A stretch of 22,350 nt of DNA, from positions 1-22,350 of the forward strand of contig JBKCXU010000117.1 in assembly GCA_046316025.1 (NCBI GenBank). Direction: 5' to 3'. Below the pieces are notes generated by a model. It worked only from the letters and a program-made list of their open reading frames with translations, had not been told where the DNA came from and did no database searches. This document shows, one piece after another, positions 8,291-15,031 of the stretch. Position 1 is the stretch's first letter, and each line of letters opens with the position of its first letter. The translations under genes were made by a program, and so were the position numbers. Source of the DNA: JAJTHJ01 sp046316025. GTDB lineage: Bacteria > Pseudomonadota > Gammaproteobacteria > Burkholderiales > Burkholderiaceae_F.

Positions 8291-8539
8291 ATGCTTCAAC
8301 TCCGCCCCAACTGCGAATGCTGCAACCGCGACCTGCCACCGGAGAGCGTGGACGCGCGCATCTGCTCGTTCGAATGCACCTTTTGCGCGAACTGCGCGGA
8401 CGCCGTGCTGCACGGCGTCTGCCCCAACTGCGGCGGCGAACTGCTGCGTCGCCCGCGCCGGCCGGCCGCCAAACTCGTCAACAACCCGGCATCGACGGAG
8501 CGGGTGTACAAGCCGCAAGATTGCGGCGCGCTCGCTTGA
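8291..8539 (+). CDS. DUF1272 cysteine-rich protein
   Basis: This 82-residue protein matches the DUF1272 family: MLQLRPNCECCNRDLPPES, then ICSFECTFCANCA and a CPNCGGEL knuckle. Cysteines at 8, 10, 11, 25, 29, 32, 35, 44 and 47 form zinc-ribbon-like sets, so it is very probably a small metal-binding protein. The function is unknown; a role in nucleic-acid or protein binding would be a guess. The C-terminal 30 residues are basic and proline-rich. GGAG lies about 10 bases before the ATG. It lies 50 bases after the HD-domain gene on the same strand and may be the last gene of the mmsA transcript, since a perfect hairpin follows 10 bases after its stop. Confidence 0.88.
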   Translation: MLQLRPNCECCNRDLPPESVDARICSFECTFCANCADAVLHGVCPNCGGELLRRPRRPAAKLVNNPASTERVYKPQDCGALA

Positions 8540-8548
8540 AGGCTTGCT

Positions 8549-8574
8549 GTCATTCCCGCTTGCGCGGGAATGAC
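8549..8574. repeat. GTCATTCCCGC palindromic repeat
   Basis: A perfect 11-bp inverted repeat, GTCATTCCCGC-TTGC-GCGGGAATGAC, starts 10 bases after the DUF1272 stop codon. It is of the REP type common between genes in betaproteobacteria. It may stop or protect the 3' end of the upstream transcript, but has no T tract. Confidence 0.8.
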
Positions 8575-8621
8575 GCATCAAGCGGGCCAGTGCCGCCGGT
8601 TCGGGCAAACTCCACCCCGCC

Positions 8622-9593
8622 ATGCAAGTCCGCCGCTCGCTGCTGATGCCGTACCCGGCAGAATCGATGTTCGACATCATCGAGCAGGCCGAGCATTACC
8701 CGCAGTTCATCCCCTGGTGCACCGAGGCGCTCATCCTCGAACGCACGGACGACATCGTCGCCGGGCGGCTGACCATGAAAGTCGCGGGCCTCAAACTGAC
8801 GCTGGAAACGCGTAACCCCAAGCGCCGGCCCGAGTGGCTGTCCCTCAGAATGGTGCGCGGGCCGCTGCGCCGCTTTGAAGGCGAATGGCGTTTGACCCCG
8901 CTCAACGCGCAGGGCTGCCGAATCGAGTTCACTCTGACCTATGAATTCGCCGACCCGGTGACCGCCCGCGTGGCCGGCCCCGTGTTCGCGCGCATGGCCG
9001 ACACCATGGTGCAGGCCTACGTGACCCGCGCCGAACGCACGCTGCCCCCGCCCGGCCCCTTGGCTGCACCACCTCCACCCCCACCCCCGCCCCCGGAACC
9101 CGCCATGAGCGACGACCAAGCCCTGTACGACGCGCTGCGCCCCTCCAAACTCGCCGCCGAGCTGACCGACGAGCAATGCCGCACGCTGGCGCATGCGATG
9201 GAACTGCGCCGCCTCAAGGACGGCGAAGTGCTCGTCAAGGAGGGCACCGCCGACGAGCACTTCTACCTGATCGTCAAAGGCGTGCTCGGCGTGGTCAAGC
9301 ACCCGGAAGGCGAGGACCGCACCACGCTCAACACGCTTTCGGCCGGCGAGTTCGCGGGCGAGTTGTCCTGGCTCGACGGCCACGAGCGCTACGCCTCGCT
9401 GGTGGCGCTAGGCGAGACCGACGTGCTGGGGCTGGAGCGCAGCAAGCTCGAGGAACTGTTGCAGCCCGACGCGCTGCTCGTCTACCGCGTGATGCGCGCC
9501 ATCGTGCGCGCGGTGCACGGCATCCAGTACCGGCTGTCGATGCAGCAGAGCGAGATGAGCAACTACATCTACAAGCAGCACGGGCGGTATTAG
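8622..9593 (+). CDS. RatA/START-domain protein fused to a cyclic-nucleotide-binding domain
   Basis: One uninterrupted frame of 323 residues holds two domains. Residues 1-140 (MQVRRSLLMPYPAESMFDIIEQAEHYPQFIPWC...) are a RatA/Coq10-type SRPBCC (START-like) domain, a hydrophobic-ligand fold whose relatives bind quinones or, for RatA, ribosomal subunits. Residues 141-160 are a linker with nine consecutive prolines. Residues 162-323 are a cNMP-binding jelly roll: LKDGEVLVKEGT, FYLIVKGVLGVV, and a phosphate-binding cassette GEFAGELSWLDGHERYASL in which R256 is kept but the following Ser/Thr is tyrosine. There is no C-terminal HTH. An internal ATG at 9105 starts the second domain and could be an independent start, but only a weak GGAA precedes it. 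RatA is usually encoded next to RnfH/RatB, which is absent here. The two-domain reading is clear; whether both parts are made as one chain is not. Confidence 0.82.
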   Translation: MQVRRSLLMPYPAESMFDIIEQAEHYPQFIPWCTEALILERTDDIVAGRLTMKVAGLKLTLETRNPKRRPEWLSLRMVRGPLRRFEGEWRLTPLNAQGCRIEFTLTYEFADPVTARVAGPVFARMADTMVQAYVTRAERTLPPPGPLAAPPPPPPPPPEPAMSDDQALYDALRPSKLAAELTDEQCRTLAHAMELRRLKDGEVLVKEGTADEHFYLIVKGVLGVVKHPEGEDRTTLNTLSAGEFAGELSWLDGHERYASLVALGETDVLGLERSKLEELLQPDALLVYRVMRAIVRAVHGIQYRLSMQQSEMSNYIYKQHGRY

Positions 9594-9604
9594 AGGCCAA
9601 CTCT

Positions 9605-9624
9605 GCGCGCGGTGCCCCGCGCGC
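9605..9624. other. GC-rich stem-loop after the RatA-cNMP gene
   Basis: A perfect 8-bp stem, GCGCGCGG-TGCC-CCGCGCGC, starts 12 bases after the stop codon. It has no T tract, so it is not a standard intrinsic terminator. A second 7-bp hairpin, GGCCCGA-CATTGC-TCGGGCC, lies at 9663-9682 ahead of the next gene. One or both may separate the two transcripts. Confidence 0.4.
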
Positions 9625-9715
9625 TGACGCTTGCGCCCGCTATGCAGCGGAATGATTCCCCTGGCCCGACATTGCTCGGGCCGCGCACTTTCTCGATCCT
9701 GCCGGTGAGGTCAAT

Positions 9716-11296
9716 ATGAGAATCGTCCTCGCAGTCCTCGGCGTGGTTCCCGCCCTGGCGCTGGCTCAGGCGCAAACCAGCCGCATCGAGCAGGTGCTCG
9801 TGTACCCCGGCGGAGCAAGCGTCGAGCGCGTCGCCAGCGTCAAGGCGGGCGCGCAACAGTTGCGACTTTCCTGCCTGCCGGTGAGCTTCGACGCCGACTC
9901 GCTGCAAGTGCGCGGCGACGCGGCGACCATTGGAGAGATCACGGTACAGACGGTGGCGCGTGTCGAGGTACCGGAGTGCAGCGCCTCGCCGCTCGATGCG
10001 CGCATCCGCGAACTCGAAGACCAGCTCGCCGCAGTCAACGCCGAGATTGCGGCGAACGACTTGGCGCTTGGTTATCTGAAAGCTTACGGCGCCGGCGAGA
10101 GTCGAGCGCCGGCGCCGACGGCCGCTCCGGCGGCGACCGCCGATGCATTGCGCCGTGCGGCGCTCGATCAGCTACAGCGCCAGGCGCTGCTTGGTCGTCG
10201 TAAGGACGAGGCCGAGCGTGCGCTCAACCCGCTTAAGCTGGAGCGCGAGCGGCAGCAGGGGAATTCTCAGGTTCGCAACGTCCTGATCCGCCTTGCAGCC
10301 AAGGCCGACAGCGAGGTGCGTGTCAGCTACCGCAGCAGCCGGGCCGGTTGGGAGCCGGTCTATCGGGCCTACCTGGACACCGCATCCGGCCAAGTGCGAC
10401 TTGAGCGCCGTGCTCAAGTGGCACAAACGAGCGGCGAGGACTGGACCGGCGTCAAGCTGCGTCTGTCTACCGTGCAGCCGCAGCGGGCCACGGACATGCC
10501 TTCGCCCCGCCCGTGGACGCTGGACCTGTTGCCGCCGCCGAGCGCGGTGCCGGCCGCTGCGAAGTCTGGGGTGGCGCCACCGCCGCCTCCGCCGGCGCCC
10601 GCGCCACCGCCAGCTCCGTCTTTGGTGTCGGCGGAAGCGAGAACCGGTGTCAACTTCGATGTCAGCGTCTTCCAGGGCGAGTTCGCGACCGAGTTCGAAG
10701 TGCCCGGCCTGGCGAGCGTGACCACCGGCGGCCAACGCGTCGCGCTCGCGCTCGATAGCGTCGCGCTGGACAGCACGCTCGCCGCACGCACACAACCGCG
10801 CGCCGACCCCACCGCATTCCTGGTGGCCGAGGTGGCTCGACCGGCCGGAGTCTGGCCGGCCGGTGTGCTGCAGGTATTTCGCGATGGCGCCTTTGTCGGT
10901 CAGAACCGACTGCAATTCAGGGGCCAGGAACGTATCGATCTCTTCTTCGGCCGCGACGAACTGATTCGCGTGAGCGCCGATCCCGAGCGTCGCGACGCCG
11001 ACAACGCCGGCTTCGTCGGCACCCGAGCCGAGCAGAAAATCGGCCGGGTGTACCGCATCGAAAATTTGCATCGGCGGCGCTTTGCCGTGCAGGTGATCGA
11101 AGCCTCGCCGGTGGCGCGGCACGAGGACATCAAAGTCAGCACGCGGTTCGACCCCCAGCCCGGCGACGAGAACTGGCGCCGGCAACCCGGTGTGGTCGCG
11201 TGGAGCTTCGCGCTCGAACCCGGACAGGCTCAGAAGATCGAGGCGGAGTACCTGATCGGTTACCCCAAGGACGCGCGAATCGGCGGATTGCGTTGA
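9716..11296 (+). CDS. MuiA family exported protein (DUF4140/DUF4139)
   Basis: This 526-residue protein matches the mucoidy-inhibitor MuiA family, whose biochemical role is not established. A Sec signal peptide (MRIVLAVLGVVPALALAQA, cut near 19) sends it to the periplasm. Residues 22-90 (IEQVLVYPGGASVERVA...) form the DUF4140 part. Helical, coiled-coil-prone segments lie at about 93-123 and 143-180. The C-terminal DUF4139 beta-rich domain runs from about 200, with VRVSYRSSRAGWEPVYRAYLDT and DWTGVKLRLST, to the end. It is interrupted at about 273-301 by a proline/alanine-rich insert with six consecutive prolines. GAGG sits 5 bases before the ATG. The stop codon lies in the first unit of a 10-base tandem duplication (CGTTGAGGTC twice, 11291-11310). 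Confidence 0.88.
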   Translation: MRIVLAVLGVVPALALAQAQTSRIEQVLVYPGGASVERVASVKAGAQQLRLSCLPVSFDADSLQVRGDAATIGEITVQTVARVEVPECSASPLDARIRELEDQLAAVNAEIAANDLALGYLKAYGAGESRAPAPTAAPAATADALRRAALDQLQRQALLGRRKDEAERALNPLKLERERQQGNSQVRNVLIRLAAKADSEVRVSYRSSRAGWEPVYRAYLDTASGQVRLERRAQVAQTSGEDWTGVKLRLSTVQPQRATDMPSPRPWTLDLLPPPSAVPAAAKSGVAPPPPPPAPAPPPAPSLVSAEARTGVNFDVSVFQGEFATEFEVPGLASVTTGGQRVALALDSVALDSTLAARTQPRADPTAFLVAEVARPAGVWPAGVLQVFRDGAFVGQNRLQFRGQERIDLFFGRDELIRVSADPERRDADNAGFVGTRAEQKIGRVYRIENLHRRRFAVQVIEASPVARHEDIKVSTRFDPQPGDENWRRQPGVVAWSFALEPGQAQKIEAEYLIGYPKDARIGGLR

Positions 11297-11389
11297 GGTC
11301 CGTTGAGGTCGGGACAACAGGCGCGACGACACGAGATTGGGTCGGTGTGATGCCCTCCGCTCTTTTGGTGACGCGTTGGAGCGCGAAAA

Positions 11390-11662
11390 ATGGAAAAGCA
11401 GCAACTTCAATGCGATTTGCTGGCATCCGTGCGGCAGATGAAGCGCGGTCGCGCCGTGCGGGTTACGCCGGCCGGCACTTCGGGCGCGGCCCAGGCGCTG
11501 GTGCGTGTCGGTTTGCCGCAGCGGGACCTTGCGCGCCTGTCGGGTGTGTCGGTGCGCGCCTTGCGGGACTGGGAGCAAGGGCGGCGCGAGCCGTCCGGGG
11601 TGGCGCGGGCGCTGTTGCCGATTGCGGCGAGCAATCCGCGGGCGGTGTTGGAGTCGGCGTGA
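11390..11662 (+). CDS. HTH antitoxin-like protein (XRE/NadS type), no toxin seen
   Basis: This 90-residue protein carries a C-terminal helix-turn-helix: VGLPQRDLARLSGVSVRALRDWEQGRREPSGVARALLPIA (about 40-79). This is the pattern of XRE-family antitoxins of the NadS/HigA/MqsA-like group, which bind DNA and repress their own operon. GGAG lies 8 bases before the ATG at 11390. The usual partner, a RelE/HigB-type toxin gene just upstream, is absent: only 93 bases separate it from the end of muiA and no toxin-like frame is present there or just downstream. It is therefore an orphan antitoxin or a free-standing regulator. Confidence 0.75.
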   Translation: MEKQQLQCDLLASVRQMKRGRAVRVTPAGTSGAAQALVRVGLPQRDLARLSGVSVRALRDWEQGRREPSGVARALLPIAASNPRAVLESA

Positions 11663-11821
11663 TTCGACAGACGCTGTGCGGTGTCAAGAGTGCGGACTTG
11701 ACCCCACGCATGCGGGCCAAGGCGCACAGGCACGTGGCTTTGGCGTCTGCACGCCTCCTCGCGGCGCGAAGGGCACCTCTTGCACTAACCGCGTTTTGCC
11801 ACCAGACAGAAGACTGCGGCC

Positions 11822-12046
11822 ATGCTCAATGCCATCAAGCGAAGTGTCGCCGTGCAGCGCGGCGGGCGCATCGAACTGCGTGTGGCGGAACTGCCGGAAG
11901 GTTCGACCGCGGATGTCATCGTGCTGGAAGAGCGGCGCGCGGGCAGGCGCAAGCTGGTGAGCCCGATCGGGCAGGGCACGGTGGCGTTCGTGTCGGACGA
12001 AGATGCGGACCGCTTCATCCGTGCCGAACGGGATCGATGGTCATGA
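11822..12046 (+). CDS. Small antitoxin-like protein
   Basis: This 74-residue protein starts MLNAIKRSVAVQRGGRIELRV, then has LPEGSTADVIVLEE and ends FVSDEDADRFIRAERDRWS. The beta-rich first half plus an acidic helical end with DADRFIRAERD resembles small antitoxins of type II systems encoded just before a toxin gene. I cannot assign the family with certainty. Its TGA overlaps an ATG (12043) in the layout expected for a coupled toxin gene, but that second frame stops after 32 residues. The Shine-Dalgarno sequence is poor. It could also be a decayed gene. Confidence 0.55.
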   Translation: MLNAIKRSVAVQRGGRIELRVAELPEGSTADVIVLEERRAGRRKLVSPIGQGTVAFVSDEDADRFIRAERDRWS

Positions 12047-12418
12047 CGCTCGCCCCGTTGGCTGGCATCCCGGCCGGCAGCCGGGGCGGCGAGGTTTCTG
12101 CCCTTGGCGGCCCCCAACAAAGGTCGAAGAGCCACTATTGAGCGTTCGCAAAATGGCTGACGAATCCGCACCCAAAGCCCCGGAGCCGCGCGCTGGCAGG
12201 CGCGCGTCGCTCCAGCGGCGCAAAGCTCGCGCTTTGCGAAACCGCGCTTCCGCCCCGCTGATTTGGGCGAGGGGAGCAAACCCTCTCCCACATCAGTGGG
12301 GGCAGGCGTGGCGCCGAGGGCGCCGGGTGTGGGTGCACTGGCTGTCAACGACTTACGGGACTCTCAACGATTCGAGCGTGGCTCCGCATTGCCTCTTGTC
12401 GCCACACAGGCAGGTTCC
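12047..12418. other. Intergenic region with repeat copy and short remnant frame
   Basis: These 372 bases hold the 32-residue frame from 12043 to 12141 (MTLAPLAGIPAG...), an 8-bp perfect hairpin CGCAAAGC-TCGC-GCTTTGCG (12219-12238), and a copy of the dispersed repeat (12254-12367). I see no convincing complete gene. The promoter of the following SDR gene is probably in the last 50 bases, but no clear -35/-10 pair stands out. Confidence 0.5.
12254..12367. repeat. Multi-hairpin dispersed repeat, copy 2 (diverged left arm)
   Basis: This copy shares the GGGCGAGGGGAGCAAACC core, the CCCTCTCCCACAT segment, a GGCGCC-GAG-GGCGCC hairpin and a tail CTGGCTGTCAAC...GGACTCTCAA with the copy at 13949-14082. 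The outer left arm is not recognisable. The two copies lie in the same orientation on either side of the SDR gene. Confidence 0.8.
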
Positions 12419-13927
12419 ATGAACGACGCCGTTGCCCCCCGCGCGCGCTCCTCAGACGCACCCGTCGCCGTGGTCCTGGGCGCGAGTGGCTACATGGGGT
12501 CGAATCTTGCGCCGGCGCTCGCCGCCCACGGCTGGCGCGTGCGTGCGGTGGCGCGCAACGCCGCCGTGCTCGAGGCGCGCGAATGGCCGGGCGTCGAATG
12601 CTGGTCGGCCGACGTGCTGCAGCCCGAGACGCTCGGCCCCGTGCTTGAAGGCGCGGACGTCGTCTACTACCTCGTGCACATGATGTGGACGGGTGGCGAC
12701 TTCGTGCCGGTGGAACGGCGGGCGGCGGACAACGCGCGCCGGGCCTGCGAGGCCGCGGGGGTGCGGCGCATCGTCTACCTGGGCGGCATCATGCCCAAGG
12801 AGAAGCTGTCCCGGCACATGGCGGGGCGGGCCGTGGTTGGCGATGCCCTGCGCCAGGGTTCGATCCAGGTCATCGAGCTGCAGGCGGCGATGATCGTCGG
12901 ACCGGGCTCGGCGGCCTTTGAGGTGATCCGCGACCTCGTCAACCACCTGCCGTTGATGATCACGCCCAAGTGGGTGCGCCGGCACTCGACGCCGATCGCC
13001 CTCGACAACGTGCTCACGTACACGATCGCCGCCGCGACGCTGCCGTTCGAGGGCCACCGGAGTCTCGAACTCGCCGGGCCGGAAGTGCTCACCTACCAGC
13101 AGATCATGGACATCTACGGGGAGTTCGTCGGCAAGAAGCCGCTCGTGATTCCCGTGCCCGTGCTCACGCCCAAGCTGTCGAGCTACTGGCTGTACTTCGT
13201 CACCTCGGTGCCGCCTACGACCGCCATGTCGCTGGTCGAGGGGCTGGCGCACGACTACATCGGCGACGGCAGCGAGATGCGCGCGCTGGTGCCACAACGC
13301 CTGCTTACGTTCCGCGAGTCCGTGGCCGCAACGCTGGAGGCCGAAAAGAACCATGCCACGCCCGCCCGCTGGGTGGAAGGATCGATTGCCTGCCGCGACT
13401 GGAACCCGCGCTATTCGTTCTACGCAAAGAAGTTCTGCGGCGAGCATGAGACCCGCGCTTCCCCGGAGGCGCTGTTCAAGGCCGTGCAGCAATTCGGTCG
13501 CGGCGGCGATTTTTTCTCGTATCGGGCGCTGTGGTGGCTGCGCCGCGCGTTCGACTGGTTGATTGGCGGCCCGAGCTTTCGCACCGGCCGGCGCGATCCC
13601 GACGCGCTGCGCATGGGCGACATCGTGGACGGCTGGCGCGTGCTCGGCATCAAGCCCAACGAGCGCCTGACGCTGGCGATGCTGATGCGCGCGCCCGGCT
13701 CGGGTCTGCAGGAATTCAACATCCGCGAGCGCGGCGGGCGGCGCGTGCTGGAACTGTGCGCCTACTGGCACCCGGCCGGGTTTTGGGGGCTGCTGTACTG
13801 GTACGCCCACCTGCCGCTGTACAGCCCGATGGTGCACAGTGCCCTGGCCGAAGTCGTACGCCGCGCCGAGGCGATAGACGATGCGCGGGCGGCGGCGGCG
13901 GAAGACGAGCCAAAGGAAAACCACTGA
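12419..13927 (+). CDS. SDR-family NAD(P)-binding protein with DUF2867 domain
   Basis: This 502-residue protein has an N-terminal Rossmann domain of the atypical/extended SDR (NmrA-like) type: VAVVLGASGYMGSNLAPAL with the GASGYMG dinucleotide loop at 21-27, DVVYYLVHMM at 80-89 and RIVYLGGI at 117-124. After about residue 345 comes a second domain (FKAVQQFGRGGDFFSYRALWWLRRAFDWLIGG ... ELCAYWHPAGFWGLLYWYAHLPLYSPMV), which matches DUF2867. Such fusions are known; the substrate is not. The classical YxxxK pair is not evident, so it may be a redox-sensing or binding protein, or an enzyme with another mechanism. The start at 12419 is chosen over an in-frame upstream ATG at 12263, which lies inside the dispersed repeat. 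A weak AGG precedes it. It stands alone between two repeat copies. Confidence 0.88.
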   Translation: MNDAVAPRARSSDAPVAVVLGASGYMGSNLAPALAAHGWRVRAVARNAAVLEAREWPGVECWSADVLQPETLGPVLEGADVVYYLVHMMWTGGDFVPVERRAADNARRACEAAGVRRIVYLGGIMPKEKLSRHMAGRAVVGDALRQGSIQVIELQAAMIVGPGSAAFEVIRDLVNHLPLMITPKWVRRHSTPIALDNVLTYTIAAATLPFEGHRSLELAGPEVLTYQQIMDIYGEFVGKKPLVIPVPVLTPKLSSYWLYFVTSVPPTTAMSLVEGLAHDYIGDGSEMRALVPQRLLTFRESVAATLEAEKNHATPARWVEGSIACRDWNPRYSFYAKKFCGEHETRASPEALFKAVQQFGRGGDFFSYRALWWLRRAFDWLIGGPSFRTGRRDPDALRMGDIVDGWRVLGIKPNERLTLAMLMRAPGSGLQEFNIRERGGRRVLELCAYWHPAGFWGLLYWYAHLPLYSPMVHSALAEVVRRAEAIDDARAAAAEDEPKENH

Positions 13928-13948
13928 GCCTTCGCTAGATGCTTGACG

Positions 13949-14082
13949 AACCCTCACCCACGGCGCCTCTCCCGCTGATGCGGGCGAGGGGAGCAAACCC
14001 TCTCCCACATCGGTGGGAGAGGGTGGCGCCGAAGGCGCCGAGAGAGGGTGTACTGGCTGTCAACCCCTTACCGGACTCTCAA
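13949..14082. repeat. Multi-hairpin dispersed repeat, copy 3
   Basis: This copy begins AACCCTCACCC and has CTCTCCCGCTGATGCGGGCG, a second inverted half with CCCACATCGGTGGGAGAGGG, the GGCGCC-GAA-GGCGCC hairpin, and the same tail as the copy at 12254 (CTGGCTGTCAAC...GGACTCTCAA). It starts 22 bases after the SDR stop codon. Confidence 0.88.
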
Positions 14083-14722
14083 TAGCGGGGCCACCCATGA
14101 GCCGACGCCTGTCCAACGGCTGAGCGAAAAAGCGGCGTCTTCCGCACGCCGCTTGTGCTCGCCACATCCGACCGCGGGCGCACCCGTCGACTCATTGAAC
14201 TGGTCTTCGCACGCGGTGCAGCGGGCCTCATTTGCGGCGGCACCCACCTGCTCTGGATTTGCCAGCCGCAGCAGGCGTTGTCGCGCTGCTTGCCTTCGTC
14301 TCCGGCTTCGTCCCGGCTCGCCGTGGAAACCACCCGGATGCGATGGGCGATCTCGAGGCGGCGGCAGTCTCCTACATCTGTCCGGCCGGACCAAACATCT
14401 TTGACGCGTCGTTGTGGTCGGGGACACCGAGCCGCAATCGTGCGGAATCACGTTTCCCGTTCCCGGTTTGGCTTGGTCTGCCTTGCAATGTTGTCGCTGC
14501 CTACGGTGCAAAGATCGATTCGAGCGTGACCGGTCATAGATGCTTATCGATGCAAGCGGCACGGGCGGTATCTACCATGGACAGCGGGCCCGGCCTGCAA
14601 GACAAGTTCCGCGCCGGCCCGCGCGCAGCCACCGGCACGCCGCGGAGCCGGCGCCGCGCGGCGAGTTGGCACGGTCGGCCCCGCTCGCGCGATAAGCGAC
14701 TTCGACCGTCCTCGGCCTGGTT
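14083..14722. other. Gene-free stretch of about 640 bases
   Basis: Several open frames cross this stretch on both strands, but none has a recognisable domain, a good ribosome binding site or a convincing codon pattern. It is somewhat lower in GC in the middle (about 14390-14580) than the flanking genes. A terminator-like hairpin pointing left lies at 14127-14154. I cannot tell whether it holds an RNA gene, a decayed gene or only spacer. Confidence 0.5.
14127..14154 (-). terminator. Candidate intrinsic terminator, minus strand
   Basis: Read on the minus strand, an 8-bp perfect stem AAGCGGCG/CGCCGCTT with a 9-base loop runs into five Ts. There is no recognised gene upstream of it on that strand. 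It could end an unrecognised transcript from 14155-14720, or be a relic of a lost gene. Confidence 0.5.
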
Positions 14723-14754
14723 GACTGCAGGCGGCTATGATTGCAGTCACTGCA
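14723..14754. promoter_or_regulatory. Candidate FitA operator (three CTGCA half-sites)
   Basis: GACTGCA (14723-14729) and TGCAGTC (14742-14748) form a perfect inverted repeat with a 12-base centre containing TATGAT, a possible -10 box. A third half-site ACTGCA follows at 14749-14754. It ends 22 bases before the antitoxin start. Ribbon-helix-helix antitoxins of this family repress their own operon through paired half-sites, so this is a plausible autoregulatory site; no binding is shown. Confidence 0.55.
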
Positions 14755-14776
14755 GGAAGACACGGAGTTTCGAATC

Positions 14777-15031
14777 ATGGCGATCCTGACGGTAAGGAAC
14801 GTACCCGGCGAAGTGCATCGTGCCCTGCGCGTGCGGGCGGCTCGCCATGGCCGCAGCACCGAGGCCGAGGTGCGCGAAATTCTGGCGACCGCGGTCAAGC
14901 CGGACAAGCGCGTGCGCTTGGGCGACGCGCTGGCTTCCATCGGGCGCAAGCTCGGGCTGACCGACGAAGATCTTGCCGCCATCGACCGCGCGCGCGACAA
15001 GACGCCCGCCAAACCCCTGCGCTTCGACTGA
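14777..15031 (+). CDS. fitA: FitA-type ribbon-helix-helix antitoxin
   Basis: This 84-residue antitoxin opens MAILTVRNVPGEVHRALRVRAARHGRSTEAEVREIL, the ribbon-helix-helix of the FitA/VapB group: beta strand 2-7, helix 10-24, helix 27-37. The GRSTEAEVR turn is nearly identical to the canonical FitA pattern. The C-terminal half (from about 45) would wrap the toxin and block its active site. The ATG at 14777 gives the family start; an upstream in-frame ATG at 14741 lies inside the candidate operator. The stop TGA is followed immediately by the toxin ATG with no gap, so the pair is translated together. It is the DNA-binding partner that would bind the half-sites at 14723-14754. Confidence 0.9.
   Translation: MAILTVRNVPGEVHRALRVRAARHGRSTEAEVREILATAVKPDKRVRLGDALASIGRKLGLTDEDLAAIDRARDKTPAKPLRFD

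Noticed and set aside
12263..12418. Upstream extension of the SDR gene to the ATG at 12263
   Set aside because: The extra 52 codons lie in the dispersed repeat; the ATG at 12419 gives the normal N terminus just before the Rossmann strand.
14079..14562. Minus-strand frames in the gene-free stretch (84 and 164 codons)
   Set aside because: No domain, poor starts and arginine-rich composition; a terminator-like hairpin lies inside both frames near their 3' ends, which argues against coding.
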